Numbered from the stretch's first letter, positions 28,411-37,553 are shown. The stretch is 64,000 nucleotides of DNA from Enterococcus hirae ATCC 9790 (GCF_000271405.2 NC_018081.1:1232300-1296299); one strand, 5' to 3'. Made by a program: numbers and translations. Notes: generated by a model from the sequence alone, not told the origin.

Positions 28411-28559
28411 TCAGTCAGTAAATACGGGGGAAATCGGTGAATCGTTTTTTTGGTTGAAGCACCTGAATTTTTTGAATACAAAAGTGAGGACTGGTTAGGA
28501 GTTGGTGACTTTTAAAGAAAGGTGTATAATTTAAATATAAGAAGAAAAGAGGGACAGCA

Positions 28560-28880
28560 ATGATTATTCCAAAAAACTTAGAAGAATTAGCAGGTTACGT
28601 TGAAAAAGGGAACAGTGTCTTTTTCTTTACCGCAGATTGGTGTGGCGATTGTCGCTTTATCAAGCCTCAAATGCCAGAAATAGAAAATGATTTTGCCGCA
28701 TGGCGTTTTATTGAAGTCGATCGTGACAAATACATAGATGTAGCCGCTGAGTGGAACATTTTTGGAATCCCAAGTTTTGTAGTGATCAAAGACGGTAAAG
28801 AATTAGGTCGTCTAGTGAATAAAGATCGGAAAACAAAACAAGAAATCGAGGATTTTTTAAATCGTGTGACGAACGGCTAA
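28560..28880 (+). CDS. Thioredoxin family protein
   Basis: The 106-residue thioredoxin fold has the active site WCGDC (Cys28, Cys31) instead of the classical WCGPC, and the cis-proline loop FGIPSF. The Asp at the third position of the motif usually lowers reducing power or changes the partner. No signal peptide, so it is cytosolic. It is followed after 29 bp by uspA-type gene, so the two may form a stress operon (inference). Confidence 0.9.
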   Translation: MIIPKNLEELAGYVEKGNSVFFFTADWCGDCRFIKPQMPEIENDFAAWRFIEVDRDKYIDVAAEWNIFGIPSFVVIKDGKELGRLVNKDRKTKQEIEDFLNRVTNG

Positions 28881-28909
28881 CATCTGGATATTTGTTAGGA
28901 GGGATCAGG

Positions 28910-29377
28910 ATGGAACAAGAATATAAAAATATTTTGGTCGGGATCGATGGAAGTGAGCAAGCACTTTCTGCCTTTAAAAAAGCAGTTGAGGTTGCTCGAA
29001 GAAACGACGGAACCGTCTATGTAGCAAATGTGATCGACCAACAATTTTATAATTTCATGGGCTATGTCCCAATAGATCAAACGCTAGTTGACCAACAAAC
29101 AGAAGCAGCGAAACAAATGATCGAAGACTGCAAAGCTTATGGAAAAACAGTTGACTATCAAAAAATCGAAGGAATCGTCGCTTATGGTTCTGTTAGAGAA
29201 TCAATGGCAGTCAACTTACCAAAAAAATATGCGATCGATTTGATCATGGTCGGTCAATCAGGATTAAATGCGGTTGAACGATTTATGACAGGTAGTGTTT
29301 CCAGCTATGTCATCCGCCGAGCACCATGTGATGTCTTGATTGTCTCTGATGAAGTGGAGAACAACACCGACAATTAA
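28910..29377 (+). CDS. Universal stress protein (UspA family)
   Basis: This 155-residue Usp domain has the opening ILVGIDGSEQALSAF, the ATP-binding-type G-2x-G-9x-G(S/T) pattern as MVGQSGLNAVERFMTGSVSSYV, and the final CDVLIVSD strand. It probably binds ATP and is induced on starvation or stress. ATG 28910 is used since AGGAGGGA lies 5 bases before it; the upstream TTG has no such site. Confidence 0.9.
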   Translation: MEQEYKNILVGIDGSEQALSAFKKAVEVARRNDGTVYVANVIDQQFYNFMGYVPIDQTLVDQQTEAAKQMIEDCKAYGKTVDYQKIEGIVAYGSVRESMAVNLPKKYAIDLIMVGQSGLNAVERFMTGSVSSYVIRRAPCDVLIVSDEVENNTDN

Positions 29378-29390
29378 ATACGTTAACTAA

Positions 29391-29547
29391 GAGATAGTGA
29401 AATGCCTAGCTCTAAGAAATAAGCCGGAGAATCCGAAAATAGTTCCTCCTATTTTTGGGATTCTCCGGCAAATTTTCTGATAGAGTGACTTTTTGCATGC
29501 TGTTTACTCGTTTTTAGAGTGAAGGGCAAGATATCTTTCACAGGCTC
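29391..29547 (+). repeat. MITE-like enterococcal intergenic repeat, copy B
   Basis: This copy has a perfect inner stem GCCGGAGAATCC/GGATTCTCCGGC and ends with CTTTCACAGGCTC, the reverse complement (one mismatch) of the left end GAGGCTGTGAAAG of copy A; its own left end GAGATAGTGAAATG is decayed. The terminal inverted repeats make the element look like a short mobile repeat rather than a plain terminator. It fills most of the 308-bp gap. Confidence 0.7.
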
Positions 29548-29685
29548 GTTGCTATTGAAAATTCTTGCGATTCCATAACTAAGAAAATAGTTGTTCGCAC
29601 TTTTTTTGAAGAATGAAAAAAAGCATGCACAAAAACTTTTTTTTTGTTAAGATAAATGTCAGCAAAGGATAATGGAGGAAAAAAC

Positions 29686-30291
29686 ATGATTTTTGCTTAT
29701 AATAAAGCGCACGTGGGAGATACCTTGATGGTCATCGTCTCAAATGACAATGGAACCGAAAATACGGTCATCCGTAAATGGAATGTTGCTCAAATCAAAG
29801 ATGAAACAGGACAAATCGTTGGCTGGAATTTTTTCCATATCTCCGACCATCTTACGATCGAAGGTAACGGACAAGTCAAACTAACAGAAGAACAAATTGC
29901 ACAGTTGAACCGCTTGATCAAAGAAGCTGGTTTTGAAGAAACGTTAACAGAAGAAAATGAACCAAAAATCGTTGTTGGCTACGTCAAAACTTGCGTACCA
30001 CATCCTGATTCTGATCACTTATCGATCACTGAAACACAAGTAGGAAAAGAGGAAGTCTTACAAATCGTTTGTGGCGCTCCGAACATTGAAGCAGGACAAA
30101 AAGTCGTTGTTGCCAAACCAGGAGCTATGATGCCTGATGGAATGATGATTTGGCCAGGAACATTACGTGGGGTTGAAAGTCACGGAATGATTTGTTCGGC
30201 AAAAGAATTACAATTACCAGATGCACCGAAAGAAAAAGGGATCCTTGTTTTACCAGAAGATGCAGTGATTGGCGAAGCATTTCCAAAATAA
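29686..30291 (+). CDS. ytpR: YtpR family tRNA-binding domain protein
   Basis: The 201-residue protein ends in a tRNA-binding OB-fold (about 105-200: GYVKTCVPHPDSDHLSITETQVG, QIVCGAPNI, GTLRGVESHGMICSAKEL), the same module that lies at the N-terminus of bacterial PheT. The N-terminal 90 residues are YtpR-specific. It may act in trans on tRNA; the target is unknown. ATG 29686 follows GGAGG by 7 bases; ATG 29656 has no ribosome binding site. Confidence 0.9.
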   Translation: MIFAYNKAHVGDTLMVIVSNDNGTENTVIRKWNVAQIKDETGQIVGWNFFHISDHLTIEGNGQVKLTEEQIAQLNRLIKEAGFEETLTEENEPKIVVGYVKTCVPHPDSDHLSITETQVGKEEVLQIVCGAPNIEAGQKVVVAKPGAMMPDGMMIWPGTLRGVESHGMICSAKELQLPDAPKEKGILVLPEDAVIGEAFPK

Positions 30292-30293
30292 GC

Positions 30294-30334
30294 AAAAAAC
30301 AGCACAGTTGCCGAGCAACCGTGCTGTTTTTGTA
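30294..30334. terminator. Bidirectional terminator
   Basis: AAAAACAGCACAGTTGC pairs with GCAACCGTGCTGTTTTT around CGA, between convergent ytpR and htrA. Confidence 0.92.
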
Positions 30335-30348
30335 TAGGAAATTAGTTA

Positions 30349-31635
30349 TTAGTTACCAGAGTTCTCTGATTGGCTTTGTTTTAATGCGGATTGATCAATT
30401 GTTAATTGAATTGTTGTTGTTTTCTTTTCTTTTCCGCGATAGTAAGTGACCTTCACTGAATCGCCGACTTTTTTCTGATACAAGACAGATTGTAATTCTA
30501 CACCAGAAGAAACATCAGTATCATCGATTTTTGTAATGACATCATATTGTTTCAAGCCAGCTTTTTCTGCAGGTGTCGCCGGTTGAACGCTGGTAACAAT
30601 CACACCATTTGTCACAGATTCAGGAATTTTCAAGATTTGTTCTTGTTGTTGGGTTGAAACGGCTGAAAGGTCAACCATTGTGATCCCTAGAGCAGGACGG
30701 GTTACTTTTCCATCTTTTTCAAGTTGGTTGATAATATTTACTACATCGTTACTTGGGATCGCAAAGCCCATTCCTTCCACGCTTACACCTGATGAAGAAG
30801 CAGAAGTACTTGCAATTTTACTTGAATTGATCCCGATCACTTGACCTTCGATATTAACTAATGGACCACCAGAATTACCAGGGTTGATCGCAGCATCTGT
30901 TTGGATCGCATTGATATTGACCGTTTGATTTGACTCGTTCGTGCTGGTTACTTGGCGATTCAATGAAGAGATAATCCCCGAAGTCACAGAGTTGGCATAT
31001 TCAGAACCTAAAGGAGAACCAATTGCGATCGCCGGTTCACCTACTTTCAATGAATTAGAGTCACCAAATGAAGCAACTTTGTTCACTTTATCTGCACTGA
31101 TTTTCAAAACGGCTAAGTCAGAATAAGCATCCGTCCCGACTAATTCAGCTTTGACTTTTGTTCCATCTTTTAATAAAACTTCTAATCCTTGTTGGCCTTC
31201 CACTACGTGATTATTCGTTACGATATAAGCGGAATTACCACTTTTTTTGTAGATGACACCACTACCTTCACTAGAAGCCTCTAGGTTGCTATCATCAGAA
31301 CTTTCTTGTTGTTGTTGGCCAAACAGTTGCCCAAAGCCGTTGGTCCCTTGATTTTGGCTTTGAAGATTGATAACAGATACCACCGCATCTTGGACTTTAT
31401 CGACCGCATTCGTAATATCTGAATCGACATTGACTTTGACATTCTCAACGACAGTTTCGCCCGCTGAATTTTGATGACCACCCGAATTTGACGCTGCGTT
31501 TCCAGAACCCATGACAGCATAAAAAATACCAGCCGTTACCAAGCCCCCAATAATTCCACCGACTAAGCCTAGACCCAGCTTACGCCAGATTCCATTATTC
31601 TTTTTCATTTTTGGTGTCACATCTTTTCTCTCCAT
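30349..31635 (-). CDS. htrA: HtrA/DegP-type membrane-anchored serine protease
   Basis: The 428-residue protein has one N-terminal membrane helix (about 20-44) with a cytosolic basic start, a Gln/Ser-rich linker, a trypsin-like domain with His in VTNNHVVEG, Asp in YSDLAVLKI and Ser in NPGNSGGPLV, and one C-terminal PDZ domain (TNGVIVTSVQPATPAEKAGL). It degrades or refolds misfolded proteins outside the membrane. ATG 31635 is chosen because GGAGG lies 8 bases upstream; the ATG 15 bases earlier overlaps that site. Confidence 0.95.
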   Translation of the reverse strand: MERKDVTPKMKKNNGIWRKLGLGLVGGIIGGLVTAGIFYAVMGSGNAASNSGGHQNSAGETVVENVKVNVDSDITNAVDKVQDAVVSVINLQSQNQGTNGFGQLFGQQQQESSDDSNLEASSEGSGVIYKKSGNSAYIVTNNHVVEGQQGLEVLLKDGTKVKAELVGTDAYSDLAVLKISADKVNKVASFGDSNSLKVGEPAIAIGSPLGSEYANSVTSGIISSLNRQVTSTNESNQTVNINAIQTDAAINPGNSGGPLVNIEGQVIGINSSKIASTSASSSGVSVEGMGFAIPSNDVVNIINQLEKDGKVTRPALGITMVDLSAVSTQQQEQILKIPESVTNGVIVTSVQPATPAEKAGLKQYDVITKIDDTDVSSGVELQSVLYQKKVGDSVKVTYYRGKEKKTTTIQLTIDQSALKQSQSENSGN

Positions 31636-32087
31636 GTGATCTGCCTCCATTTATCATTTTCTTCTATCTCTAAGTATAGACTTATTTGTTAAGATTAGTC
31701 TACTTGGAGACTATGAACTTTTTATGAAAAACTTTAGGAAAAATCATTGCGTTCAGATGAAAAAATAAGAAAAAAGTTTTCCACAAATCCTGTGTAGAAA
31801 TCAGCGGAAAACTCGCAGAAAAACAATACCCTTTTTTATCCACAAGATGTGGACAACGTGGATAAATCAGTGCAAAACATACGTTTGCTTAAGAAATACT
31901 TATAAAATAAGCCAAAATCATCGTCTTTTCTGTGGATAAACCTGTGGATGATGTGTATAACTATGTGGGAATCTTTAAATAAATAAAAAATAACTCGCTT
32001 TTTCTTTTAGCAAACATTTCGTTATAATAGAAAAGAAGGAAATACGAACAACGAACAATGAAAAAGACAAATGAAGGAGTAAAGCAA
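31636..32087. other. htrA-rlmH divergent intergenic region
   Basis: Besides the DnaA-box cluster, the region contains a TATAAT at 32023-32028 for rlmH (the -35 is weak). The part next to htrA (31640-31770) is AT-rich and should hold the htrA promoter, but no clear box pair was found. Confidence 0.6.
31777..31972. promoter_or_regulatory. Cluster of DnaA boxes between htrA and rlmH
   Basis: Matches to TTATCCACA: perfect at 31836-31844 (+) and 31931-31939 (-). One mismatch at 31777-31785 (+), 31848-31856 (-), 31857-31865 (-), 31943-31951 (-) and 31952-31960 (-). Two mismatches at 31791-31799 and 31964-31972. An AT-rich stretch (31973-32000) follows. Most boxes point the same way and several abut each other. 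Confidence 0.8.
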
Positions 32088-32567
32088 TTGAATATCAAAA
32101 TCATTTCAGTCGGTAAACTAAAAGAGAAATACTTGATTCAAGGAATCAATGAATACGTCAAAAGGCTGCAAGCATACGCTAAAATCGAACGAATCGAAGT
32201 CCCCGATGAAAAAGCACCTGAGAACTTGAGTGAAGCTCAAATGCGCCAAGTCAAAGAAAAAGAAGGCGAGCGGATCTTGAGCAAAATCAAAGAACAAGAA
32301 TACGTCTACGCACTAGCGATCGAAGGGAAAAATCCAACCAGTGAAGCTTTCGCCAAAGAAATCGACCAACTAGGAATCCAAGGGAAAAGCCAGATCACTT
32401 TTGTCATCGGTGGTTCACTCGGCTTAAGCGAAGCCGTCATGAAACGCAGCAACGCCCAAATCTCATTTGGTAAAATGACCTATCCCCACCAACTCATGCG
32501 CTTGATCCTCGTCGAACAAATCTACCGCGCTTTTCGGATCAATGCGGGTGCGCCTTATCATAAATAA
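32088..32567 (+). CDS. rlmH: 23S rRNA (pseudouridine(1915)-N(3))-methyltransferase RlmH
   Basis: The 159-residue SPOUT methyltransferase has [14 protein letters not shown] at the start, [13 protein letters not shown] and the trefoil-knot end [29 protein letters not shown]. It methylates pseudouridine 1915 of 23S rRNA with SAM on assembled 70S ribosomes. TTG 32088 is chosen as start: it has GAAGGAG 9 bases upstream and gives the family's standard length, whereas ATG 32058 adds ten non-conserved residues. The 3' end CTTATCATAAATAA is like the rlmH end used by staphylococcal SCC elements as attachment site. Confidence 0.95.
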   Translation: MNIKIISVGKLKEKYLIQGINEYVKRLQAYAKIERIEVPDEKAPENLSEAQMRQVKEKEGERILSKIKEQEYVYALAIEGKNPTSEAFAKEIDQLGIQGKSQITFVIGGSLGLSEAVMKRSNAQISFGKMTYPHQLMRLILVEQIYRAFRINAGAPYHK

Positions 32568-32616
32568 TGATATTTTTTCTGAGACAGGGAAAAAATAGTG
32601 AAACAGAGGAGTATAA

Positions 32617-33465
32617 ATGAGTGAACTTAAAAAATTTTCTACATCTACTTTAGCTGAGTTGCAAAAAGATGAAAAACATCCTTACTATGTTTACTGTTTG
32701 GTTGATCCTAGAAACAACCAGACTTTTTATATTGGGAAAGGAAAAGGAAATCGTATTTTTGCCCATCGTCAAGCGGCACTGAATATGCTAAGAAAATCAG
32801 ATTTACTTGAAGAAAATGAGACAGTTAGAACATTAAAAATAAAAACAATTCAAGAAATAAATGGGATGAAACTGAAAATATCGAGCTATATACTTAGCTA
32901 TGGCTTAACGGAGAGTGAAGCTTATGCAAGCGAAAATGCATTGATCAATTATGCTCAATTGATCCAAGGTCTTTCGTTAACGAATTTAGTAAAAGGACAT
33001 GGATCTAAGGCGATGTCAGTTGAAGAAATCGAAGACCGATATGGGTTTCAACCGATGTCTATAAATGAAATAGCGACGAATGAGTTGATTCTAGCAGTAA
33101 AAGTAAGAGATGCGTTCAATCTTTCTAAAGATGAGTCACAAGAATATCCAATCGATGACAGATTTCGTGATGATAATAATTTAAAATCCCGTACGCTAGG
33201 TAACTGGGTAATCGGTCGTGATAAGATACATCGGATTCGCTATGTTATAGCTGTTAATACAGGAGCAGATAATGCGGTTGTTGCAGCATATAAAGTTTCT
33301 TCTCAATATTCTGAATCGAAGAAATTTGAAAATGGTCGAACACGCTATGCGTTTCAGGCATTATCGAATAGAGAAGATACTTTGCGAGAACTTAATTTAT
33401 ATAAACGATCTTTACCAGATATCAAATTTGGTAGTGGGAGTGCAATTGCATATATTAACAATTAG
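32617..33465 (+). CDS. GIY-YIG domain protein (COG3680/LEM-3-like)
   Basis: The N-terminal part (about 20-130) shows a GIY-YIG nuclease-like core of the COG3680 type: YYVYCLVDPRNNQTFYIGKGKGNRIFAH, with the conserved Tyr pair, Gly-Lys-Gly and Arg/His, and a late Glu/Asn in SENALINY. The C-terminal 140 residues are an extra domain, with NWVIGRDKI and TRYAFQAL, that I do not recognise. It sits 49 bp after rlmH, a known landing place for mobile DNA in staphylococci. Biological role (DNA cleavage, defence or repair) is open. Confidence 0.75.
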   Translation: MSELKKFSTSTLAELQKDEKHPYYVYCLVDPRNNQTFYIGKGKGNRIFAHRQAALNMLRKSDLLEENETVRTLKIKTIQEINGMKLKISSYILSYGLTESEAYASENALINYAQLIQGLSLTNLVKGHGSKAMSVEEIEDRYGFQPMSINEIATNELILAVKVRDAFNLSKDESQEYPIDDRFRDDNNLKSRTLGNWVIGRDKIHRIRYVIAVNTGADNAVVAAYKVSSQYSESKKFENGRTRYAFQALSNREDTLRELNLYKRSLPDIKFGSGSAIAYINN

Positions 33466-34340
33466 AACGATGATTATTATAATCATTTCCAATGGTATTT
33501 TTGGTAGTAGTTACCTGAAATAAATATAATTTTAAATATATATTATATCCATGAAGAGAGTGGGACAATAGTCAGAAAAAATCTGATTATTGTCCCATTT
33601 TTTGATTTTAAGGTACACAAAAATCAAAAAAATTTGTATGATTATAAATCCGTTTTTTACTCATATTCCAACATCTTAATAAATGTTTTTTACGTTTTTT
33701 TGAAAGAAAGTACGTTACTTAATGAAATTTGGCACGATAAAGTCTATCAATGAATGTCTAGAGATAGGGATCTATTTTTTGTTGGTTTCGGCTTATTTCA
33801 AGGGGCTACTGCTTAAACAGCGCTTTAGAGTGAATGATAAGATTGAGGTTCCAAATAAATCTTTAAATAAAAATAACGATATTTTGAATCATCAACTCGA
33901 TGAAGCCTTTTCATGTCTATGTTATAGGTTATTAAATGACAAAACTAGTTGTTTTTTGATAAAATCACATACGTTATAAATTGAAATCTGTCAGTTGTTT
34001 AGAAGGGAGAAGGGATCAATGAAACCATCTATTCGTCAATGGATAGCTTAGGATTTAATAATGGATCTTGAGGTAACTAACTCATATGTTGAAAATAATC
34101 ACACCTTTTCATTATTCAAAAGATGAAAAAAATAATGAATGAGTGAGAGAATAGAAAAAATATTTTCTTGCTGATTAGGTATAGTGTATTTCATGTTAGT
34201 TAAGAAAAATAAGTATGTCATAAACATAACTAGCAAGCTCTTTTAATATGAAATGATAAAAATGAGAGTGATTCACCCAATGAATAATCACTGAGTCATT
34301 TCAAATAGAGTAACGTATGAAAGGAGAAATAAAAATTGTT
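33466..34340. other. Intergenic region, 875 bp, mostly unexplained
   Basis: A terminator lies at 33557-33604. Beyond it the DNA is very AT-rich. A frame at 33722-33979 (85 codons) has no ribosome binding site, weak codon use and no recognisable motif, so I treat it as unlikely. Nothing else could be recognised; the region may hold decayed genes. Confidence 0.4.
33557..33606 (+). terminator. Terminator after the GIY-YIG gene
   Basis: TGGGACAATAGTCAGA pairs with TCTGATTATTGTCCCA (small mismatches), followed by TTTTTTGATTTT. Confidence 0.88.
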
Positions 34341-35987
34341 ATGAGATTCAATCGAAAAATCATTTTGTTTGTTCTGCTAATAGCTATTGCAAGCACTTAT
34401 TCCTTTATCTTTTTTAATAATACAGAAAAGATCGCAACGACAGGAGATATTGCTTTTCATTTTTCCAGGATCAAAGGATTGGCTTCTGTATTTTCGGGTC
34501 CGATCAATTTTACTACATTCAATAGTTATGGTGGTGGGGTCAACTTTTTTTATCCTTATCTAACCCTGTTTCCAGCTGTAATCTTTTACTGGATTACCCA
34601 TAATTTGATCTTAAGTTATATGTTATATGTTTGGGTACTGAATGTGTGTACAATCCTCATCACCTTCTATTACGGACGGAAATTTTTTAAACGTGTAGAT
34701 GCGGCATTTTTATTTAGTTGTTTCTATACTTTTTACGGGTATCGAATGATCGATATTTACCAACGTTCAGCGATTTCAGAATCAATTGCTCTGACGATTA
34801 TGCCAGTAGTCCTCTACTACACGTATAGACTTCTTTTTGAAAAGAAGAATTGTGTGATTCCTTTAGCTGTTAGTATGAGTTTGCTTATTTATACGCATGC
34901 TCTTTTTACGTTTATGAGCGTAATAGTTATTGGGCTTTTGTTTATCGGTTCACTTTTGGCTAAACGAAAAAAGAAAGAAAATGTTTTGGACTTGTTTGTT
35001 GGAATGACAAAAGCTGTCGGCTGGACGACTCTTTTAACAGCGTATGTTTGGTACCCAATGCTGCAGCAAGTCCTGCATCAAAGCATCAATCGTCCTTTCC
35101 GCACAAACCTTCAGGAGCGGGGAGTGAACATTTTTGAAAGTTTGTTTGGTGCGATGACTAATGATTTGACGACATTTACAATGGGAACGATTGGTGTCGT
35201 GTCATTAGTCCTCCCGCTTTTCTTTTTGAAAAGATTTGAACGAAGAGAAAGAGTCATTTATTTTTGTGCAGTAGCTACGTGGTTTTTATCGACGAATGTT
35301 TTTCCATGGTTTCTTTTACAAAATACACCTATCCAATTGATTCAATTTCCTTGGAGAATCTTAGGATTTCAAGTGCTTTTCGGATCATTGATCTTGGTGA
35401 TGGTCTTTTTGAAATGCAGACCAGATCAGAAAAAAAGTATATGGTGGATTGGCGGAATCGTCCTCCTGCTTTTGACACTAACAGTAGTAACGAAAATAAA
35501 TTATACGCAAAAGATCCAATCCTATAACGGTCGTCTGATTATGACAAAAAAAGAGATTAAGCATTACACGACTTCAGGGACAGGGGGACTTTATGATTAT
35601 GCACCGTCTGATGCGCTGAAATACAAAAATCAGTTGAAAAAACATGAAGTAAAAGTTGGGAATGAATGGAAAAGTAGTTCTCATAAAGCGTATGATTCAA
35701 AAATCATTTATACAGTGGAAGATGCGCAAGGGCAAAAAATCACGTTACCTGTGTTTGATTATTGGGGAACCGTTGCGAAAGTAAATGGTCAAACGACTAG
35801 CATAGAAAATGATGACGGGTTAGTAGCGGTTAAAGGAAAAGAAGGAACGACTACGATTGAGGTTTCCTCTACCTATCCGCCAACGATGATTCTTGCATTA
35901 CTAACAAGCGTTGGAACTTTTTTATTTATCTTTATTCGATATTTACTGAGAAGAAAAAATTTAGTAAATAGTAAAATGGTGCTCTGA
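34341..35987 (+). CDS. Polytopic membrane protein, GT-C-like (6-pyruvoyl-tetrahydropterin-synthase-related/YfhO-like), paralogue 1
   Basis: The 548-residue protein has about 11 membrane helices and a C-terminal outside domain of about 130 residues before a last helix. The loop after helix 1 reads TTGDIAFHFSRIKGL, with an Asp in the position of the catalytic acid of GT-C transferases, and NSYGGGVNFFYPYLTLFPA follows. This fits membrane proteins of the PTPS-related/YfhO group, thought to move sugars from polyprenyl phosphate to envelope polymers. ATG 34341 aligns exactly with the start of the paralogue at 37554; ATG 34317 lies before the AAAGGAG. Function inferred from fold type. Confidence 0.7.
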   Translation: MRFNRKIILFVLLIAIASTYSFIFFNNTEKIATTGDIAFHFSRIKGLASVFSGPINFTTFNSYGGGVNFFYPYLTLFPAVIFYWITHNLILSYMLYVWVLNVCTILITFYYGRKFFKRVDAAFLFSCFYTFYGYRMIDIYQRSAISESIALTIMPVVLYYTYRLLFEKKNCVIPLAVSMSLLIYTHALFTFMSVIVIGLLFIGSLLAKRKKKENVLDLFVGMTKAVGWTTLLTAYVWYPMLQQVLHQSINRPFRTNLQERGVNIFESLFGAMTNDLTTFTMGTIGVVSLVLPLFFLKRFERRERVIYFCAVATWFLSTNVFPWFLLQNTPIQLIQFPWRILGFQVLFGSLILVMVFLKCRPDQKKSIWWIGGIVLLLLTLTVVTKINYTQKIQSYNGRLIMTKKEIKHYTTSGTGGLYDYAPSDALKYKNQLKKHEVKVGNEWKSSSHKAYDSKIIYTVEDAQGQKITLPVFDYWGTVAKVNGQTTSIENDDGLVAVKGKEGTTTIEVSSTYPPTMILALLTSVGTFLFIFIRYLLRRKNLVNSKMVL

Positions 35988-36555
35988 TGAAGGGATCTAA
36001 AGTGAATGGCAGTGCAGAACAAACGTGAAATTGAATAAAGAAAATTTATAGAGTTTTCTTTTATTTTGTGGATGAATAAGTTATCTATTAGAGACACCAT
36101 TTTCAGCCATTTTTGAAATAGCAACCAATGATCGTATTCCTCAACGATACCGCTAGAAACAAGGCGGGCGTTGAGGATTTTTTTGTTAATTGTATCAGTC
36201 TATTTGTTTTAGCTGTTTCTCTTGTGCCTAATGGTTTAAGTTTTGTATATTTACAGCAATTACGGAGAATATCTGAACAAAGAGTTAGATGTATTTGATA
36301 CTAGTCATAATTGATAAATGAGGGATTGCGTTTTTCCGTGTCTCTTTATAGTTGATCAGTATTTTCTATGGCAAACTACTCCTTAGAAATCTACATAAAC
36401 CTTTTTTTGAGTATCTGATTCTGATTTCGTAACAGTTAAACCAATTTTCTAGTTTGCAGATGAGGGATTGGTTAGAAATAATTTTTCAAATTTTCGGCAT
36501 AATCTCAAGTTTGGTTTGTTAGAATGAGTGAAACAATCAAGGAGGAGTTTTATTA
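35988..36555. other. Intergenic region, 568 bp
   Basis: Contains the terminator at 36139-36184 and AT-rich DNA with no supported ORF. The promoter of the lipoprotein gene should be near its 3' end but no clear box pair was found. Confidence 0.4.
36139..36184 (+). terminator. Terminator
   Basis: CCTCAACG (36139-36146) pairs with CGTTGAGG (36169-36176), inner CCGC/GCGG, followed by ATTTTTTTG. Confidence 0.88.
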
Positions 36556-37251
36556 ATGAAAAAGGGGATATTGTTGGCTGTGGGGTTGTTGTTTGTACTA
36601 GCTGGTTGCGGAACGGATCAGGCAAAAGATGTTTCAAGTAAATCGACAGACACTATTGTTACAAAAACAAGTAAGACAGGTTCAACAACGACGAAAGAAT
36701 CTGATAAGACTGAATCATCCAGCTCATCAGAAACAAAGGTAAAAACAGAGTCCACGGCGACGAGTACATCAGAGTCAACTCAAACTACAACGGCTGAGTC
36801 TGCGACACCAAGTAGTCAGCCAGTTGAAAAAAATAGTTGGGATGCGAGTAAGGCGACTGAATTAGCTACGTTTATGTCAACTTGGGGTCAGGAAATGGGA
36901 CAACAGTATAGAAGCTACAATGATCATGTGAATGCTAATTATTATGGATTGCAAGTACCACAATACATTTTTGATGGGCAATGGTCTATGGTGATTGATC
37001 AAACACCGGTTACCGTAGAATGGTCAGAAAATGGCAGAGGACAAGCGGGATTTGAATTAGTGGCGATCTACTCTGATATCGATCATCCAAAACCGTCTGG
37101 AGCTCATTTGTATTTCTTTGGTTTCCAACAAAATCAACCTAAGGTAATGGTGACTCAGCAAAATCAAGGAAACCCAAACAATTATTTGTATTTCAAAGAG
37201 ACTGAGAATAATGAATTGAAGAACGGTTTCGAGCGGATTGTGAATAGCTAG
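36556..37251 (+). CDS. DUF4767-type lipoprotein
   Basis: The 231-residue protein starts with a lipoprotein signal (MKKGILLAVGLLFVLAGCG, lipid on Cys18 of the LAGC box). A Ser/Thr/Lys-rich low-complexity spacer follows to about residue 90, then a globular domain beginning SWDASKATELATFMSTWG, with NYYGLQVP, the pattern of the DUF4767 family found in Lactobacillales. It is anchored on the outer face of the membrane; its role is unknown. AAGGAGGAG precedes the ATG. It lies between the two GT-C-like paralogues. Confidence 0.85.
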   Translation: MKKGILLAVGLLFVLAGCGTDQAKDVSSKSTDTIVTKTSKTGSTTTKESDKTESSSSSETKVKTESTATSTSESTQTTTAESATPSSQPVEKNSWDASKATELATFMSTWGQEMGQQYRSYNDHVNANYYGLQVPQYIFDGQWSMVIDQTPVTVEWSENGRGQAGFELVAIYSDIDHPKPSGAHLYFFGFQQNQPKVMVTQQNQGNPNNYLYFKETENNELKNGFERIVNS

Positions 37252-37553
37252 AAGAGACGTCCTTCCAAACTTAGAAAGAAAATTTCTTGGAAAAGAAGTT
37301 GTGAAAGCATTGGTTAGCTCCGATAATAAGAAGAAAAAATTTTTAGAAACAGCTTCTCGTGTTTTTGAAAAATTTAGGCTTATTTCAAGGAGCTGATGCT
37401 TGAACACCATTTATCTGTTTCCAGAGCAAAGAGTGATGTCTCAGTCTTTTTTTCTGTTTCTAAAAGGATAGTTTACTAAATAAAACAGAAAAATTTATGA
37501 AAAATTCCAAGAATTACGTTATACTTATTATGATTTTTTGAAAGGAGTTACTA
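37252..37553. other. Intergenic region filled by repeat copy C
   Basis: The gap is largely repeat copy C. A possible -10 (TATACT, near 37522) lies 30 bases before the next ATG. Confidence 0.5.
37294..37450 (+). repeat. MITE-like enterococcal intergenic repeat, copy C (diverged)
   Basis: Carries the same ordered blocks as copies A and B: GTTGTGAAAG, GGTTAGCTCCGA, AACAGCTTCTCGTGTTTT, AAGGAGCTGATGCTTGAACA and a degenerate GTTTCCAGAG. It is more decayed than the other two and its end merges with a T-rich tract (TTTTTTTCT) that may terminate transcription. Confidence 0.65.

Larger units (their letters stand above)
28145..28559. other. Intergenic region holding repeat copy A and a terminator
   Basis: Contents: repeat copy A (28225-28360), a terminator (28366-28404) and an AT-rich promoter region for the thioredoxin gene (TATAAT-like TATAATTTA near 28526). 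No ORF with a ribosome binding site was seen. Confidence 0.6.

Noticed and set aside
31777..31972. Claim that this is the replication origin oriC
   Set aside because: dnaA, dnaN and rpmH are not in the window and the flanking genes are htrA and rlmH. Only a DnaA-box cluster is supported.
33557..33606. Mobile repeat rather than terminator at GAGAGTGGGACAATAG
   Set aside because: It is a simple hairpin with T-run directly after a stop codon. Similar lead-in sequence at 3087 does not extend beyond the stem.
33722..33979. 85-codon ORF after the GIY-YIG gene
   Set aside because: No ribosome binding site, no domain, and it lies in AT-rich DNA where such frames occur by chance.
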